From Synaphobranchus kaupii (taxonomy: Eukaryota; Chordata; Actinopteri; Anguilliformes; Synaphobranchidae), in contig CM056380.1 in assembly GCA_029718625.1 (NCBI GenBank), forward strand, positions 113,508,818-113,572,817: a stretch of DNA of 64,000 bases. Reading direction: 5' to 3'. The translations under genes and the position numbers were made by a program. Every line of letters begins with the position of its first letter. Positions within the stretch are counted from its first letter, which is position 1. The notes beneath the pieces were generated by a model. The model did not search any database and had not been told where the DNA came from. It worked only from the letters and a program-made list of their open reading frames with translations. Positions 24,470 through 36,059 of the stretch are shown in pieces.

Positions 24470-25050
24470 CAGCATTTCCCTGCATTTTCTGGCACGCGAT
24501 CGGACGCTTCTCCGTCTCTGAGCGAACCCCCCCTGCAGTCTGGCACCGCCTGACGCGACGGCGGCCGGTGATAAACGACGCCGCTGAGCGACGCTGGAAA
24601 AGGCCGCGATTTCTCGTTCGCATTCGCAGACCGTGACACACGGAGATGTAACCGCCACCTCCTGTTTTCGCAAGTTTCTAAGAGGTTTCTCCTTTATCTC
24701 TACCCCCCCAATTCCCCCCCCCCCACCCCCCTCACTGAACAGTGCCGCTGAAGTTTGAATTCATGGCTGTGGTTTTCCCCTCCAGCTGCGGCACACAGAG
24801 AAGCCTGCTGGAGTTTTAAGTAGTAAATCACTCCGCTCTCTGGAATGAGCGGTTAGAAAGTTTGAAAGCGTAGTGAAGGTGACCGCGCGGAGAAAAAAAA
24901 AAAAAAAAAAGACGTCCTTTGTGCGCTAGATAAGCGGGCCGCGCGGGGTTTTTTCGCGGCCGCACCGGGAAGGCGGGCTGAGCTTCGGGGACGTGCCACA
25001 AAAAAACGAGCTCCGCAGAGCCAAAAATAAGCGGAAGCAAGCAGAGCGTG
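24470..25050. other. CpG-rich intronic block
   Basis: Two CpG-dense patches (about 24490-24650 and 24885-25010) lie in AT-rich intron. They include GCGGCCGC at 24957-24964 and several CGCG words, separated by a C-rich tract near 24710-24730. Short overlapping frames on both strands are unrecognisable. It could be a regulatory element or an unannotated transcription start; nothing in the sequence decides this. Confidence 0.35.
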
Positions 25051-25550
25051 TACACCTGCAACGTTTTCTTTCACAGCCTATTTTTAAAAAACAACAAAAA
25101 AAACAAAAAACATTTTTATTTATTTAAAAAAAACAAAAAGCAACATCAGCAGGATCAGCTGGCTTGTACCAGTTTTAAATTTTCTGATGCTTTCAGACTT
25201 CCAGTTTATGTTGCGTTTGACAAAGTAAAGATTAAAAGGCCACAATCTTCACTTGATACTGCTTATTAAACTATATCTGCATTGTCTTAAGTGGATAAGT
25301 ACTCATGCGGTTTCCTCTGTCAGCAGGCCTTATTTGGAGGTTATCACTGTAGTATTTAAACGGCAAGATTAATTTACAGCTGATGAAGATGAGCAGTAAG
25401 ATATTAGCCCTGCCATTAGCTAGTCATGACGCATGACAGAAAATTGGTGGTAAGGACATTGGGTACACGGATTCAAAGGTAGGTTACATGAGGTTCATCT
25501 GACACATTCATATCTCAGAATATATGTGAAAATAAAAATAAGGTCAAAGA

Positions 25551-25710
25551 CATTACATTACATTACAGTCATTTAGCAGACGCTTTAATCCAAAGTGACA
25601 CACAATAAGTGCATACAGAAACATCATCGAAGTAACTACAGAACAGACAAGACAAAGCACATCCTTCCCATAACGTAGCAGCTATCCTCTGGCACACGGT
25701 CACAAATAAC
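25551..25710. repeat. Teleost dispersed repeat, CATTTAGCAGACGC type
   Basis: Starts with TTACATTACA repeats, then CATTTAGCAGACGCTTTAAT and CAATAAGTGCATAC. A second copy lies at 26302-26450 and a third at 58589-58790. This core is very common in fish non-coding DNA. Confidence 0.7.
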
Positions 25711-26040
25711 CATTTACAGAAAGAAGTCAACCGAATGACTTGACCACCCATATTGTTGCTTTATCTGAAACGGATGCTCATCATTCTTGATGCCATTCTT
25801 CATGTTACTGAAGTCAGTCAGAAATACAGAACTCATCCTTTAACCGCGTGCCTGTTATTGTCTGTTTCACACGCACAGAATTTTCACACGCACAGACTTT
25901 ATCATCCATCTGCTTTCTCTGAGTTCCATGCCCGTCATGTTATCTTAATGCACTGCATTGTAGGCCAAACTCCTTTTTGTTTTGTCCTTTGTCCCATTTT
26001 AAGGAGAAATCAGGTGACAAACTGTAGCGTATATCTAGGG

Positions 26041-26241
26041 CAGGGGTGTCCAATCTTATCCGAAAAGGACCGGTGTGGGTGTGGGTTTTTGTTTTAGCCC
26101 AGCACAAAGAAACCTGATTCTACTTATCAATGTCTTGAATGAAGACCATGATTAGGTAATTAGAATCAGGTGTAGTAGTGCTGGGCTAAAACAAAAGCCT
26201 GCACCCACACCGGCCCTTTTTGGATAAGATTGGATCGAGGG
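26041..26241. mobile_element. Palindromic MITE, hAT-like start
   Basis: The left end CAGGGGTGTCCAATCTTATC is mirrored by GATAAGATTGGA on the right, followed inward by CCGGTGTGGGTG/CACCCACACCGG and GTTTTAGCCCAGCAC/GTGCTGGGCTAAAAC. The extreme right terminus has decayed (TCGAGGG), so the target duplication is unclear. Non-coding. Confidence 0.75.
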
Positions 26242-26301
26242 TATTGCTAGTGTTTCCAGAGAGCTGAGACTTGGCGTTCAATGTTAGTCAACTTTTTTTA
26301 T

Positions 26302-26450
26302 ATTACATTACATTCATTTGGCAGACGCTTTTATCCAAAGCGACGTACAATAAGTGCATACCGAAGGTCATTGGAAGCAACTACAAAAGCACATTTCTCT
26401 CATAAAGCAGCAGTTATCCATAGTCCTGAACATTGGCTATAGTACACATT
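26302..26450. repeat. Teleost dispersed repeat, CATTTAGCAGACGC type, second copy
   Basis: ATTACATTACATTCATTTGG then GCAGACGCTTTTATCC and CAATAAGTGCATACCGAA. It aligns in direct orientation with 25551-25710, with moderate divergence. The copies are about 750 bases apart, separated by a MITE. Confidence 0.7.
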
Positions 26451-26890
26451 GCACAATATATTTTTTGGAAGATGCTAGCTAAGCCGCTAAAACCACCAGA
26501 AGCTTTGGTTGTAATGTTGCGTATAAACTCTGCCCGTATCGTTAATTAGCGTATATAAATTGTTATGAGCCTGCTGGTGTACTTCTTTTTACCGTCGTTT
26601 TGAGAGCGGGAGAGTCCTGGCTGTGTTGTTATGCCGCGACTCGAGCGAGACACGGCTGGTTATTTGTCCTCGTTAGCGAGGTTTGAGCGTAGCGCCGGCT
26701 GTTTGTCCAGGGTCGCTCCGGCGCATACGTCACCTAGGAGACATGCCTGTAATCAGAGCGAAGACTGAGAAGGTCCTCCTGACCTTATGAGTCTCTTCAA
26801 GTTTAATGAGAAAGGATGTGCTCTTCCCACCGCACGGGAGAAACGTCAACTACGATGTCCTCTTCGAATGGGAGCGCTCGTCTTTTTGTA

Positions 26891-27150
26891 TCCAGCCATC
26901 CATTATCTAACCCGCTTATTCCTGGTCAGGGTCGCGGGTGGGCTGGAGTCTATCCCAGCATGCATTGAGCGAGAGGCAGGAATACCCCCTGGGCTGGTCG
27001 CCAATCGCAGGGCAGACACAGCATTCACTCACTCACTCGTACCTAGGGGTGATTTAGAGTCTCCAATGAGCCTAACCTGCATGTCTTTGGACTTTGGGAG
27101 GAAACCGGAGTACCCACATGGACACAAGGAGAAGTCCCCACAGAAAGGCC
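26891..27150. repeat. Teleost dispersed repeat with GGGAGGAAACCGGAGTACCC core
   Basis: Contains CCATTATCTAACCCGCTTAT, GGTCGCGGGTGGGCTGGAGT, CCTGCATGTCTTTGGACTTT and GGGAGGAAACCGGAGTACCC in the order seen in a very common fish repeat. The 160-codon open frame across it (26787-27269) is therefore repeat-derived and not a host gene. Confidence 0.7.
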
Positions 27151-27624
27151 CTGGCCTGGAATCTCTGTATCCCTTTTCATATTTACAAATTCCACAATTG
27201 TATAACAATTTGTTTTTGACAGTTTTTATTTTTTTTCCAGTCGAGCCTTTTTTTTTTGTGAAGTACTGAGCTCCTGATGATAACAGCTTGTCAATTATAT
27301 TTGATTACGGCAATCAGGGCATGGGGTCAGATCACAAACACCATGGTTTTACTGTACTCTTTGAGAGACTAGCCATTAGAAGAAGGTAACTAGACGGTGA
27401 CAGAGATTGGGATATCTGCTTAGAACAACAAACATGCAGCTTCCTGAATATCTATGATGAAGTGTTTTGTGCAGAAAGAAGAAGCAATACTATTGTACAC
27501 ACTTCTGACTCTGTCTGAGAGAACTTTTTTATTTTTATTTTTTTATTCATCGTCAACGACCTGCCCCATTGTGAATCCAATATCTGGGGTGCATTCAATT
27601 GATAGAGCATGACAACGTTTCACA

Positions 27625-27940
27625 GAGAACACTATGGGAGGTGAAGTCCAGATTTTGGAGAGTACACTTCAGTTCACATTGTGTCAGTCCCTTTGTGAAA
27701 TGTTTTGGGGCCAAATGAAAACAGCACCTGGTGTACATTGAAATGGCGGAATGTCACAAAACGTTGTACTCTGAGCATTATGGGAAGTGAAGTCCAGTGC
27801 TCGAGATTTTGAATGGTGTTTGCCAAGCTCCGGATTCCTTAACCCATCAGTCCCTTTGCAAAGACATTCTGCGGCGCTTTGTGAATTCAGTGCACCACTG
27901 TTTGACGGGTGGTCACACACAGGAGCGTGTCGGCTAGCAC
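27625..27940. repeat. Diverged tandem duplication, about 155-bp unit
   Basis: TATGGGAGGTGAAGTCCAG at about 27632 recurs as TATGGGAAGTGAAGTCCAG at about 27779, and CAGTCCCTTTGTGAAA at about 27684 recurs as CAGTCCCTTTGCAAAG at about 27848. Two imperfect copies lie head to tail. Confidence 0.55.
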
Positions 27941-29819
27941 AGGTACATCGAGACAGACTGATGTCAGGTAAAAAGAGGCCGCTTGAATTACCTGTCTTTT
28001 TGATCGTTGTTCACATAGAGACTTTGTCTTAATTTAAACTTCACTGTGGACGGTGACATTTCAAAAGTTGTGTGGCGGACAGTGATTCCTGAATATGGCT
28101 GTCCTCTCCCGCTGCCATGTGCAGTAGTCATAACAAGCTGCCTGTTAGTGTTTACATGTGTGACACATCCAGAGTACTTGCTTGTTTTCAATAGAGAGTA
28201 TTCCATAAAGACAGGGGCCTATTCAGCTTCTGTGAATGGAGGCAGAGGATGCCCACGTCTTGACCATATTTTGATTGCTGCTATTTTTATTTAGTTTTGG
28301 GGTTCTGTACTCCACATTCTCCAGGCACGTGGTGGAATGACATCACTGCCAGGTGGTTGGTGAAATTTGAAGTTCCCGGTATATGGGGTGTTACCATTCA
28401 AAGCCCAGAGCTGGCTGTCTTTCATTTCCAGATTTGCTTAACGTCACATAACATGTAAATCTCAACATTCCGGAGGAATTCCCATGATTCCACACTTCAG
28501 GTGTTGCGTTTTTCACCTCTGCGCTCCATTGGGCGTGTTCAGAGTTCGTCTGGACCCAGATGCCCTGTCTCCAGGGCGTATTAAGTGGGAGGTTACAGTT
28601 TGTCTTTCCTGCAGTCTGATTGGTTCCCGAATGATAGGCCAATCATAGGCCAGTATCCTGCTGCCTCCCGTTAGAACTTCACCGTCACAAGATCATGAGT
28701 CGTAATAAGTAGTAGGCTAATTGGCCACTAGTTTATTAGCGAGGCACGGCTCTTGAAGTTGGGCAGACTTATCTCACAACCTGTCAACCCGGTCATAGCA
28801 GGTTGAATGAGGTTGCATGGGTTTCTTCTTATCAGCATATTGCTTTCATTTTTAGACATAAAGACTTAATGATGCAAAGTAATGAAAAGGGACTTTGTTC
28901 CAGTATAGCGTGACTAACTGTAATGCTTGCAAAATGCATATTTTCACCAGTCCTATAGTAAGTGCTCAGACTTTGCATTTTGGTAAGATGAAGGCAGGGA
29001 ATTTAAGGCCATGAAGCCAAAGTTCACATAAAACTTGTATGTATAATCGATATCAGCCTGGCATTATGGTAATTCATGATAGATGGGATGATGCTGTGAT
29101 GGAAATAGCGGAATGATGTTGTGAATCCCTATTTTTGCATGTTTCAAGATTGTATTATTTGGGTCTTTGCAAGAACATCCTCTCAAATCCTCTGTCCAGC
29201 CATTTTTTTTGGGAGTACCTTAAGCATTTCGAGCATTTCGCCTCAATTAAACAAATTATTATATGTCATGTGGGGAAGGGTGTAATTTGACTTAATGAGA
29301 GTATTCCTGCGGTTTGCAATTAGCCTTCTTAGAAAAAGCCTACTTGTGTAGGCCGAGTGGGTCCACAGTGTTTATCTGTTAACTATTCGGATTACATTTT
29401 GTTAGGATGACACGGCAATGCAACATCACATAGAAAGTGGTTTTCTATTAGTCTAATTAGCGCTGAATTTTTAATGTAAATGTTTGTACGGAAAAGGAAT
29501 GAGTAAATAAATTTATAATAAAAGTGATAAAAAAATTTTTTTAAATTAACTCTGTAAAAAAGAAAAAGAGGGACATCCCAATATTTGAAATGTTTTATTT
29601 TGTGTTGATTGTGACGTTTTTTTTATTAAAAGTATTAATATTGCGTGTCACGAGTCTCAGAGTTGAGTCTGGCGCTGACCAGCATATCAGTGCTGAAATT
29701 GAGAATGGATTTAAACCTTGTATTCCTGGGACAGCGGGACACTTGTTTAATAAGCCATTATTGACTGTTTTGGGAGCGGCAACAGATGTTCAAATGCCTT
29801 GAGACATGCTCCGCAGAAA

Positions 29820-29905
29820 GTGTGTGTGTGTGTGTGTGTGTCTGTGTGTGTCTTGTCTGTGTGTGCATGTGTGTGTTTGCGCATGTGTTTGTGCGTGAGA
29901 GAGTG
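29820..29905. repeat. (GT)n microsatellite, interrupted
   Basis: Nearly pure GT from 29820 to 29840, continuing as interrupted GT-rich sequence. Confidence 0.95.
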
Positions 29906-30605
29906 TGTGCGCGTGTTTGTGTGCTATGGGTGACGGCTAACGGGCGGGAGCTACCTGAAATGACCTGGATGCTGACATGGTTGGCGCTCTAACGCTTTCC
30001 CATGCATGCACCACTTTCTACACAAGTCTCTTATGGCTATTGCTCTGTGCACAGCGCTCTGTATAAACAAGGCCTTATCTCCCATGCTGCCTGCAGTTAC
30101 ATCTAGTCTCTCAATGTATTACACATTCTAATATTGATGTTGTGATGAATCTGGATCTCATCTCCCTGTAGGAAGCCAGCCACTAAAGATGGACTGCCTC
30201 TGTTGTTAAAAGAGCCCCTGGTATGCCATGATTATATTACTATAATATGTAATATAATGGTTACAGTACGCATAGCTATGCATAGCTACTCTGCTACAGT
30301 AAATTCCCAAATGGAACATTTTTTTAAAACAAATTTGACACACCATTGTGAAAATATACTTAAAAAGAGATATGTATATTTTTCATGAGAAAATAGTGTC
30401 AGCTTTTTAAAATTCTCCTGCGACCACCTTTCCCCCACCACCTCACAAGGGAAAGATATCCTGAGGTGGTTCTGTTGTCTATTTGACATATACATACCAT
30501 AGAAGGAGTTCTGTGGAATGACAGATAAGAGGGGTAAGGAAACTGTTACAATTCATATTCAGGACAAGCCTGTGACAAAATCACAGGTGGTTTTAGATAT
30601 TGCAA

Positions 30606-30618
30606 TACTACTACTACT

Positions 30619-30651
<33 letters not shown>

Positions 30652-30762
30652 CTACTCCTACTACCTACTGCTTCTACTTACTACTACTACCTACTACTGC
30701 TACTACTACTGCTACTACTACTACTACTTACTACCTACTACTACTACTACCTACAACTACTA
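30606..30762. repeat. (TAC)n microsatellite, interrupted
   Basis: About 157 bases of TAC/CTA triplets with occasional CTTAC, CCTAC and TGC interruptions. Confidence 0.95.
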
Positions 30763-32027
30763 TTAAATATTAGTTGGAAATGTTTAGCAAAATCAAGGAA
30801 TAAAACAAGATAAAACAATGTCCCTGCATGTTTAATGTACAAAAAAAAGAGAGTGAGAGAGAGAGAGAGAGATGAATGACTCTCAAAATGAGCTTATTAT
30901 TTTTCTCTAGTTCCTGGCCTGCTTTTATCTTGGCTCCCCTGCGACTCACAACGATGCATCAATTTATTCATGGAATTATTTATTCAGCAGTGACTCGGCG
31001 CAATCTGTTCCTGGGATTTAAAAGCAATGAAAAAAAAGAGAAATCCGAAAACAATTCAGATGCTACCCCTTTTTTCCCCCCACATTATTTCAAATGATGT
31101 AGAGTTCCAGCGTTTTAGCCTGGGTGGTGCGTTTCGGTACGGCCTTAATGCGCTTTCTCGTGCTCGATTCTCTCACAAAAGGACCGCAGGACTAAGTGCA
31201 CTCATTTCTAAAACCCTCAAAGGAAACCCTGGCTTCATGCAAAAGCAAGAACACAAAGCCACAACAAACCCACACACCTGGTTTTGCCCTCCTCCTAATT
31301 GGATTGCCACCAGGTGCACAACCGACTACATCAATTAGTTCTGCGTGTTATACTGCACACTAAACGGGACATCACTTGGGGGGGGGGGGGGCGCTTATTA
31401 TTTTAAGGGAGTACCTTTCTGGAAACAGTTTCCACGTTAAATTGAGACCTACATAATTGCATGACTTCTGTGGCAGTTTTTTTTTAATCATAACCAAGCC
31501 TTTCTATCACAATTTCTTTAATTTACTGCACCTTCTCACCATAAACCAAGCATCATTCAAAGTGTGAGTAGAGTATGTGACACACAGTATGTGTATGTGA
31601 CAGTTTTTGATGGCAGAAGCACAGAAATGCATCTACTTGGATTGAATGCCGATGAGTGTCTATCTAATGAGGCCAGCCGGCGACACACCTGCAGAACTTG
31701 GCCCATAAGACTCGGGTGAAAATGGAGGTCACTTCGTGCTTGGGAGACAGGATTGCGGCTCTCCTGCTGCTCGCCTTGGTTTGGGGAACAGGGTAAATGC
31801 TGTATTTCACACAGTCGGCATGGCAGATGAGCGCCAAGGCCACGCTGAGGAAGGAAGTGCGCCCGGTCGCCGTCGCCTCCCGTCAGTGGGTAGGCCTGAA
31901 CGGCGTGATTCTCAGACCCCGCCTACGAATCTGTTTTTACCAAGAGGAGCGGATCAGGTCTGTTGTGCCAGCTAGCATTTGGGTTTGTTTTAACCGACAG
32001 TAGCCAACGTTCCCCATAAAACGTAAA

Positions 32028-32202
32028 GGGCCTGATGTGCTAAAACCTGTAGCGCGTGCAAAAACTTTTGGCACACGCAAAACCGATAACATGACCAATG
32101 ATTGGTCAAGGTATTTGTTTCGCACAAATCCTTGGTTGTGTTATTAGTTTTGTGTGTGCTAAAAGGTTTTGCACATGCAAAAGGTCTTAATAAATGAGGC
32201 CC
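32028..32202. mobile_element. Palindromic MITE with AAA target duplication
   Basis: 175 bp, starting GGGCCTGAT and ending AATGAGGCCC, with inverted inner blocks such as GCACACGCAAAAC and GTTTTGTGTGTGC. It is flanked by AAA on both sides (32025-32027, 32203-32205). The 3-bp duplication suggests a Harbinger-type mobiliser. The same family recurs at 33471-33641. Confidence 0.8.
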
Positions 32203-33187
32203 AAAGAATCCCAAGGACATGCCAAGGAATTACAACAAAACTTGTTCTATTGAACTTGGCCCGTGGAATGTCTCCAGATTTCATGTTAAATTGAGACCAC
32301 AGCAGTCGTGCACGTGTGTAAGATATTGTGTCCTAATTCTCTCATTATTGGTCTATGATCTAAATCCAGGTAGGCTATCAAAAGGCCCAGTTTCTTTGAC
32401 TTATTCTACTTATCTAATTAGAAGCCCTACTATTGAAGTGTGTCTCTAAGGAAGAATGCCTTTCAGTGCAGGGCAGATAGGATTCAAGATGTGGAACACA
32501 GATTGAAATCACGCTGGCTGCAAATGGCCATTTTAAACGCACTACACTTTCACCATTGGCCTCGCTACAGGGGATGTTTTAGCCTCTGGGTAAACACTGA
32601 TAAAACCAGATTTGATCTCCCCGAGTGATGCAGAGGGAGAGCGAGGACTGAAAAATCGCGAGCGAGCGTACGTGTCATTTTGCCCTCGCGAAGATCTGGG
32701 AACGTGGGGTATCGTCGATGTTCTCTGTAAGCCGACAGACTATTGTCTGTGTTGTTGGGAATTAAAAAAAGAAATACATTTCCTGGCCTGGAGCCCGAAA
32801 CACCCCACTTTAATATATTTTCTGGAAGGTGGCTACACCATTATATTTATCTGGTTAATTAAATGTCCTCAGAATTTCAGTGGAAGGGAGCATTATTGCA
32901 TTATTCATTCATCCCAGCACTCAGGATTCATCTGCGGTGTTGAGGGAAGGGTTGGTTTGGACAGGCCCTGATATACGATTGGCTGAGGAGAGGAGGACCT
33001 GGGTATCTCTGAGATCCATTAAACGGATCAAATGGAAGCGGCGCGCCGGCTCGGAGAGCGGCTTCTCCTTTCAGGAACGTGCAATGGCCCCCCTCCCTGA
33101 GGACCATTCCCATTGGCTCCGGCCTGAGATTAACCGGTGGCTCCTCTGTTCTTCCGAGAGTGAGGAAGAGGAAGATCGGTTTACGAG

Positions 33188-33207
33188 GATCGATCGATCG
33201 ATCGATC
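33188..33207. repeat. (GATC)5 microsatellite
   Basis: Five perfect GATC units, giving a 20-bp self-complementary tract, followed closely by a C run. Confidence 0.9.
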
Positions 33208-33470
33208 AGGGAGTCCCCCCCCCCCACAAGTAGAGTCATGCGTCGGGGAGAAATGTGAGAACTGACTGGCCAGGACGGTTTCCCTTCGCTAATTTCCCTG
33301 TTTACCGTTGACTTGCTGTCAGGAAGGGCTCTGTTTTTGAAAGCAGCAGTAGTCAGCCTTTGCCGGCGAAGTGTTTTGTATTTATTTGCATGTCATTTCC
33401 ATCGCTTTTGTTTTGGGAGCAGATCTTCCTTTTGAACCATTGCAACAACGTTATTAACCTAACGTTATTA

Positions 33471-33641
33471 GGGCCTGATTTACCATTAGTGTGTGCAAAA
33501 ACCTTTTAGCACACGAAAAACTGATTACATACCCAACGATTGGTGCAAAACAAGTACCATGACCATTCCCTGGTCATTTCATTGGTTTTGCGTGTGCTGA
33601 CAGGTTTTGCACACGCTAAAGGTCTTTTGTAAATCAGGTAC
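33471..33641. mobile_element. Palindromic MITE, same family as 32028-32202
   Basis: Starts GGGCCTGATTTACCA after TTA, with inner inverted blocks TTTTAGCACACG and GTGTGCTGACAGGTTTTGCA. The right end AAATCAGG has lost its terminal bases. Non-coding. Confidence 0.75.
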
Positions 33642-36059
33642 TCAGAGTTGATTTCATAGTAGAAATTTTGTTTGGTGTGTTTCAGAAGTTGATTTGATAT
33701 GAGATTAGTTTTTTTTCCACCAGGAAATAAAGATGTTATCCGAGGGTGGTGTTGAAGTGTAGGACAGAAGGCTCATAATGTTGGCAGGGTAAAGTCGGGC
33801 TGGTTAGATGCATACACCTGTACACAAGTAATCAATAACTTAACAGTGCACATGGTTGATAATATGGTTTAGGGTGAAGGATGAGTGAGCAAAAGCTGGG
33901 AAAACTTGTGTGTCTTTCCCTGTTTTTATTTAGAGAGGATTAATGGGTAGATTTCACCACTTTTATGGGGGGAAATGTACTTAATTGTTGTTGCCTGAAG
34001 AAGACCGCACATGGTCGAAATGCTCTGCTGCCTTTACGCTGAGTGCGAGTAGCCATAGCCTATATTGTTTGTCTTACCTTTCTGTATTTGAGCGCTTATT
34101 GTGCGTTTATTTAGTGAATATGTATATATAGTGAATTTATTAAACAGACGGTACACTGTTTAACCCCAAATATATAGGTTGCTCTACTAAATTTTCCATC
34201 AGAAAATGGTGGAGGGGGGTTATTATTACATGGGACTTTACATTGTGTACGACAAGTCTTTGCTACATTGGGTTTTGAATAAACTGCAATCCTCACAGAC
34301 CCATAACACATTGCTGGTACATAAAGGATGATAACGGCTTTATGTTTATGTGCCAAACAAAAAAAAGTTTTTTTTTTTAATTAAAATTTTTTTTTTTATA
34401 AAAGAGATGATATAGGCCTATTGAAATTACTTTGAGAGAGAATTTATCGATATAATTAACTGCTCGATGGACTATGAGTTGTATTGACATTAGCAAGCCA
34501 GTTACACTGCCGAATGCAATCGACCGACTGTGTTGCTTGAAACATCAAAGCTGTTGCTGAAATACAGCATTTTAATCTTGACACTCGACCATCTAGAAAG
34601 ACAGCATTGGTATTTTAGTCTTATTTGGTTTGTGCGCAAGAGATCAAAGGAGAATTAATGTGACTTCTGTCGGGCGCATCTGTTCGAACTCTAATGAGCT
34701 CAAATGATACCTGCGCCAGGAACCGGGGACCTGTTCCACGCAGTCTGCCGTGCTTGCACACACTCTTTCTGAATCCACACGCTTCTCCCAGCCACGTTTG
34801 TGTGCGTACGCCGACCAGATGTCTGTCGCTTCACCTTCCAACCACATACCATGCCATCAATTTTATCATCTTCCGGGGATAGCTGTATCGTTAATCACAT
34901 AGTGAGTCGTTAGCTTTGTACTTACAGTTTGCTTAGTGACTCGCCTTACCCTGCATTGATTTCCCTTTATTTACATCAACGAAACCAGGAGTCTGGAAAA
35001 ACCGCCAGTGATTCATCAAATATGTGAAACGCTTTAACCCCTTCTCTAGCGCCTATTTTGAACACGAGCATGGAAATAAAATGGCTACTGTTCTTGAATC
35101 CCTTTGACGACAGGCATAATCCTGGTCTCGTCTGTAAGGTAACCATTGGGGGAGGGTTGTAATTCCGAGAGTCTTAAGTGTTACTGAAACAAAAGAAGCT
35201 CAAACACAGGGGAAGTTTTTTTTTCTCGCCTAAAAGATTTAAAAACATTTTTTTGCTGGGATGAGGATACTGACTTAAAGCACAACTGAACTTTGGTAGA
35301 ACTTAGGGTTGTGTAGTTACCTGGCCATGATATCAGTCCAAATAGTGGCAAAATATGTTCATTACTTGCTCTGTGCTTCCCTGGGGTGATAATCCAGAAT
35401 AGGATATTTGTTTCTTTCCATTCACTTCTATAGTGCAGCTAAAACGCTCTCAAAATGACACTTCTAGCATGTATAAAAACGCGAATGAATCGTATTCTGT
35501 CAATACAGACAATAACCAGTCCTCTTAAGTATTTTTTTTTGTGTAATTAAAATTATTTATAAAAATACCATTTTCTTCAATGTTGTTAGCGAGCTACCAG
35601 AAAAGACTAGCAAAACACTTGCTTCAGTGGAAATTTTAACCAATGAGTGGTTTCTGATGCATCGGTGCATTAACGCTGTTTCTGTTGCAAGAATTACCTA
35701 TACTGGGTTATGTTCCAAATAAAATACGAAAAAGCCACGAAAAGGGCCATTTAATAAAAATTAAAAAAAATGATGAGGCTTTGAAACGCGATGTGTGGGA
35801 GACGGCGAAGCAGCGTCGGCCAGACCGGCTCGTTCACTCGGTGTCCCGGCGTTGCCGTGCCAACTTCCTAACCTGCCATTAAGGCTGATTTCCTGCAGAG
35901 CGGCCCGAGACAGGAGGAACCGGTCGCGCCGGCCAAACTGCCTCCGCTTTTGTTTGCCGTTGCTCGGCAACCCGCCTTTCCGTCGGCCGTTTTCAGCCGC
36001 GCCGCAGGTTCAACAATAACCCCCAGCTGCGTGGCCTTTGTGAATCGAATCGCGTAAAT
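33642..36059 (+). other. Intronic sequence
   Basis: No exon recognised. AT-rich, with A/T homopolymer-like runs at 34363-34400 and a CpG-rich patch at about 35800-36010 just before the MITE/minisatellite. The 35280-35520 part has a conserved-looking fish repeat flavour but no definable ends. Confidence 0.45.

Larger units (their letters stand above)
27941..32027 (+). other. Intronic sequence with microsatellites
   Basis: No exon recognised. It holds the GT tract (29820-29905), the TAC tract (30606-30762), a GA tract near 30850 and a 14-G run (31378-31391). Short open frames are scattered and unrecognised. Confidence 0.5.

Noticed and set aside
26787..27269. 160-codon open frame
   Set aside because: Lies across a common fish dispersed repeat and carries no host protein similarity.
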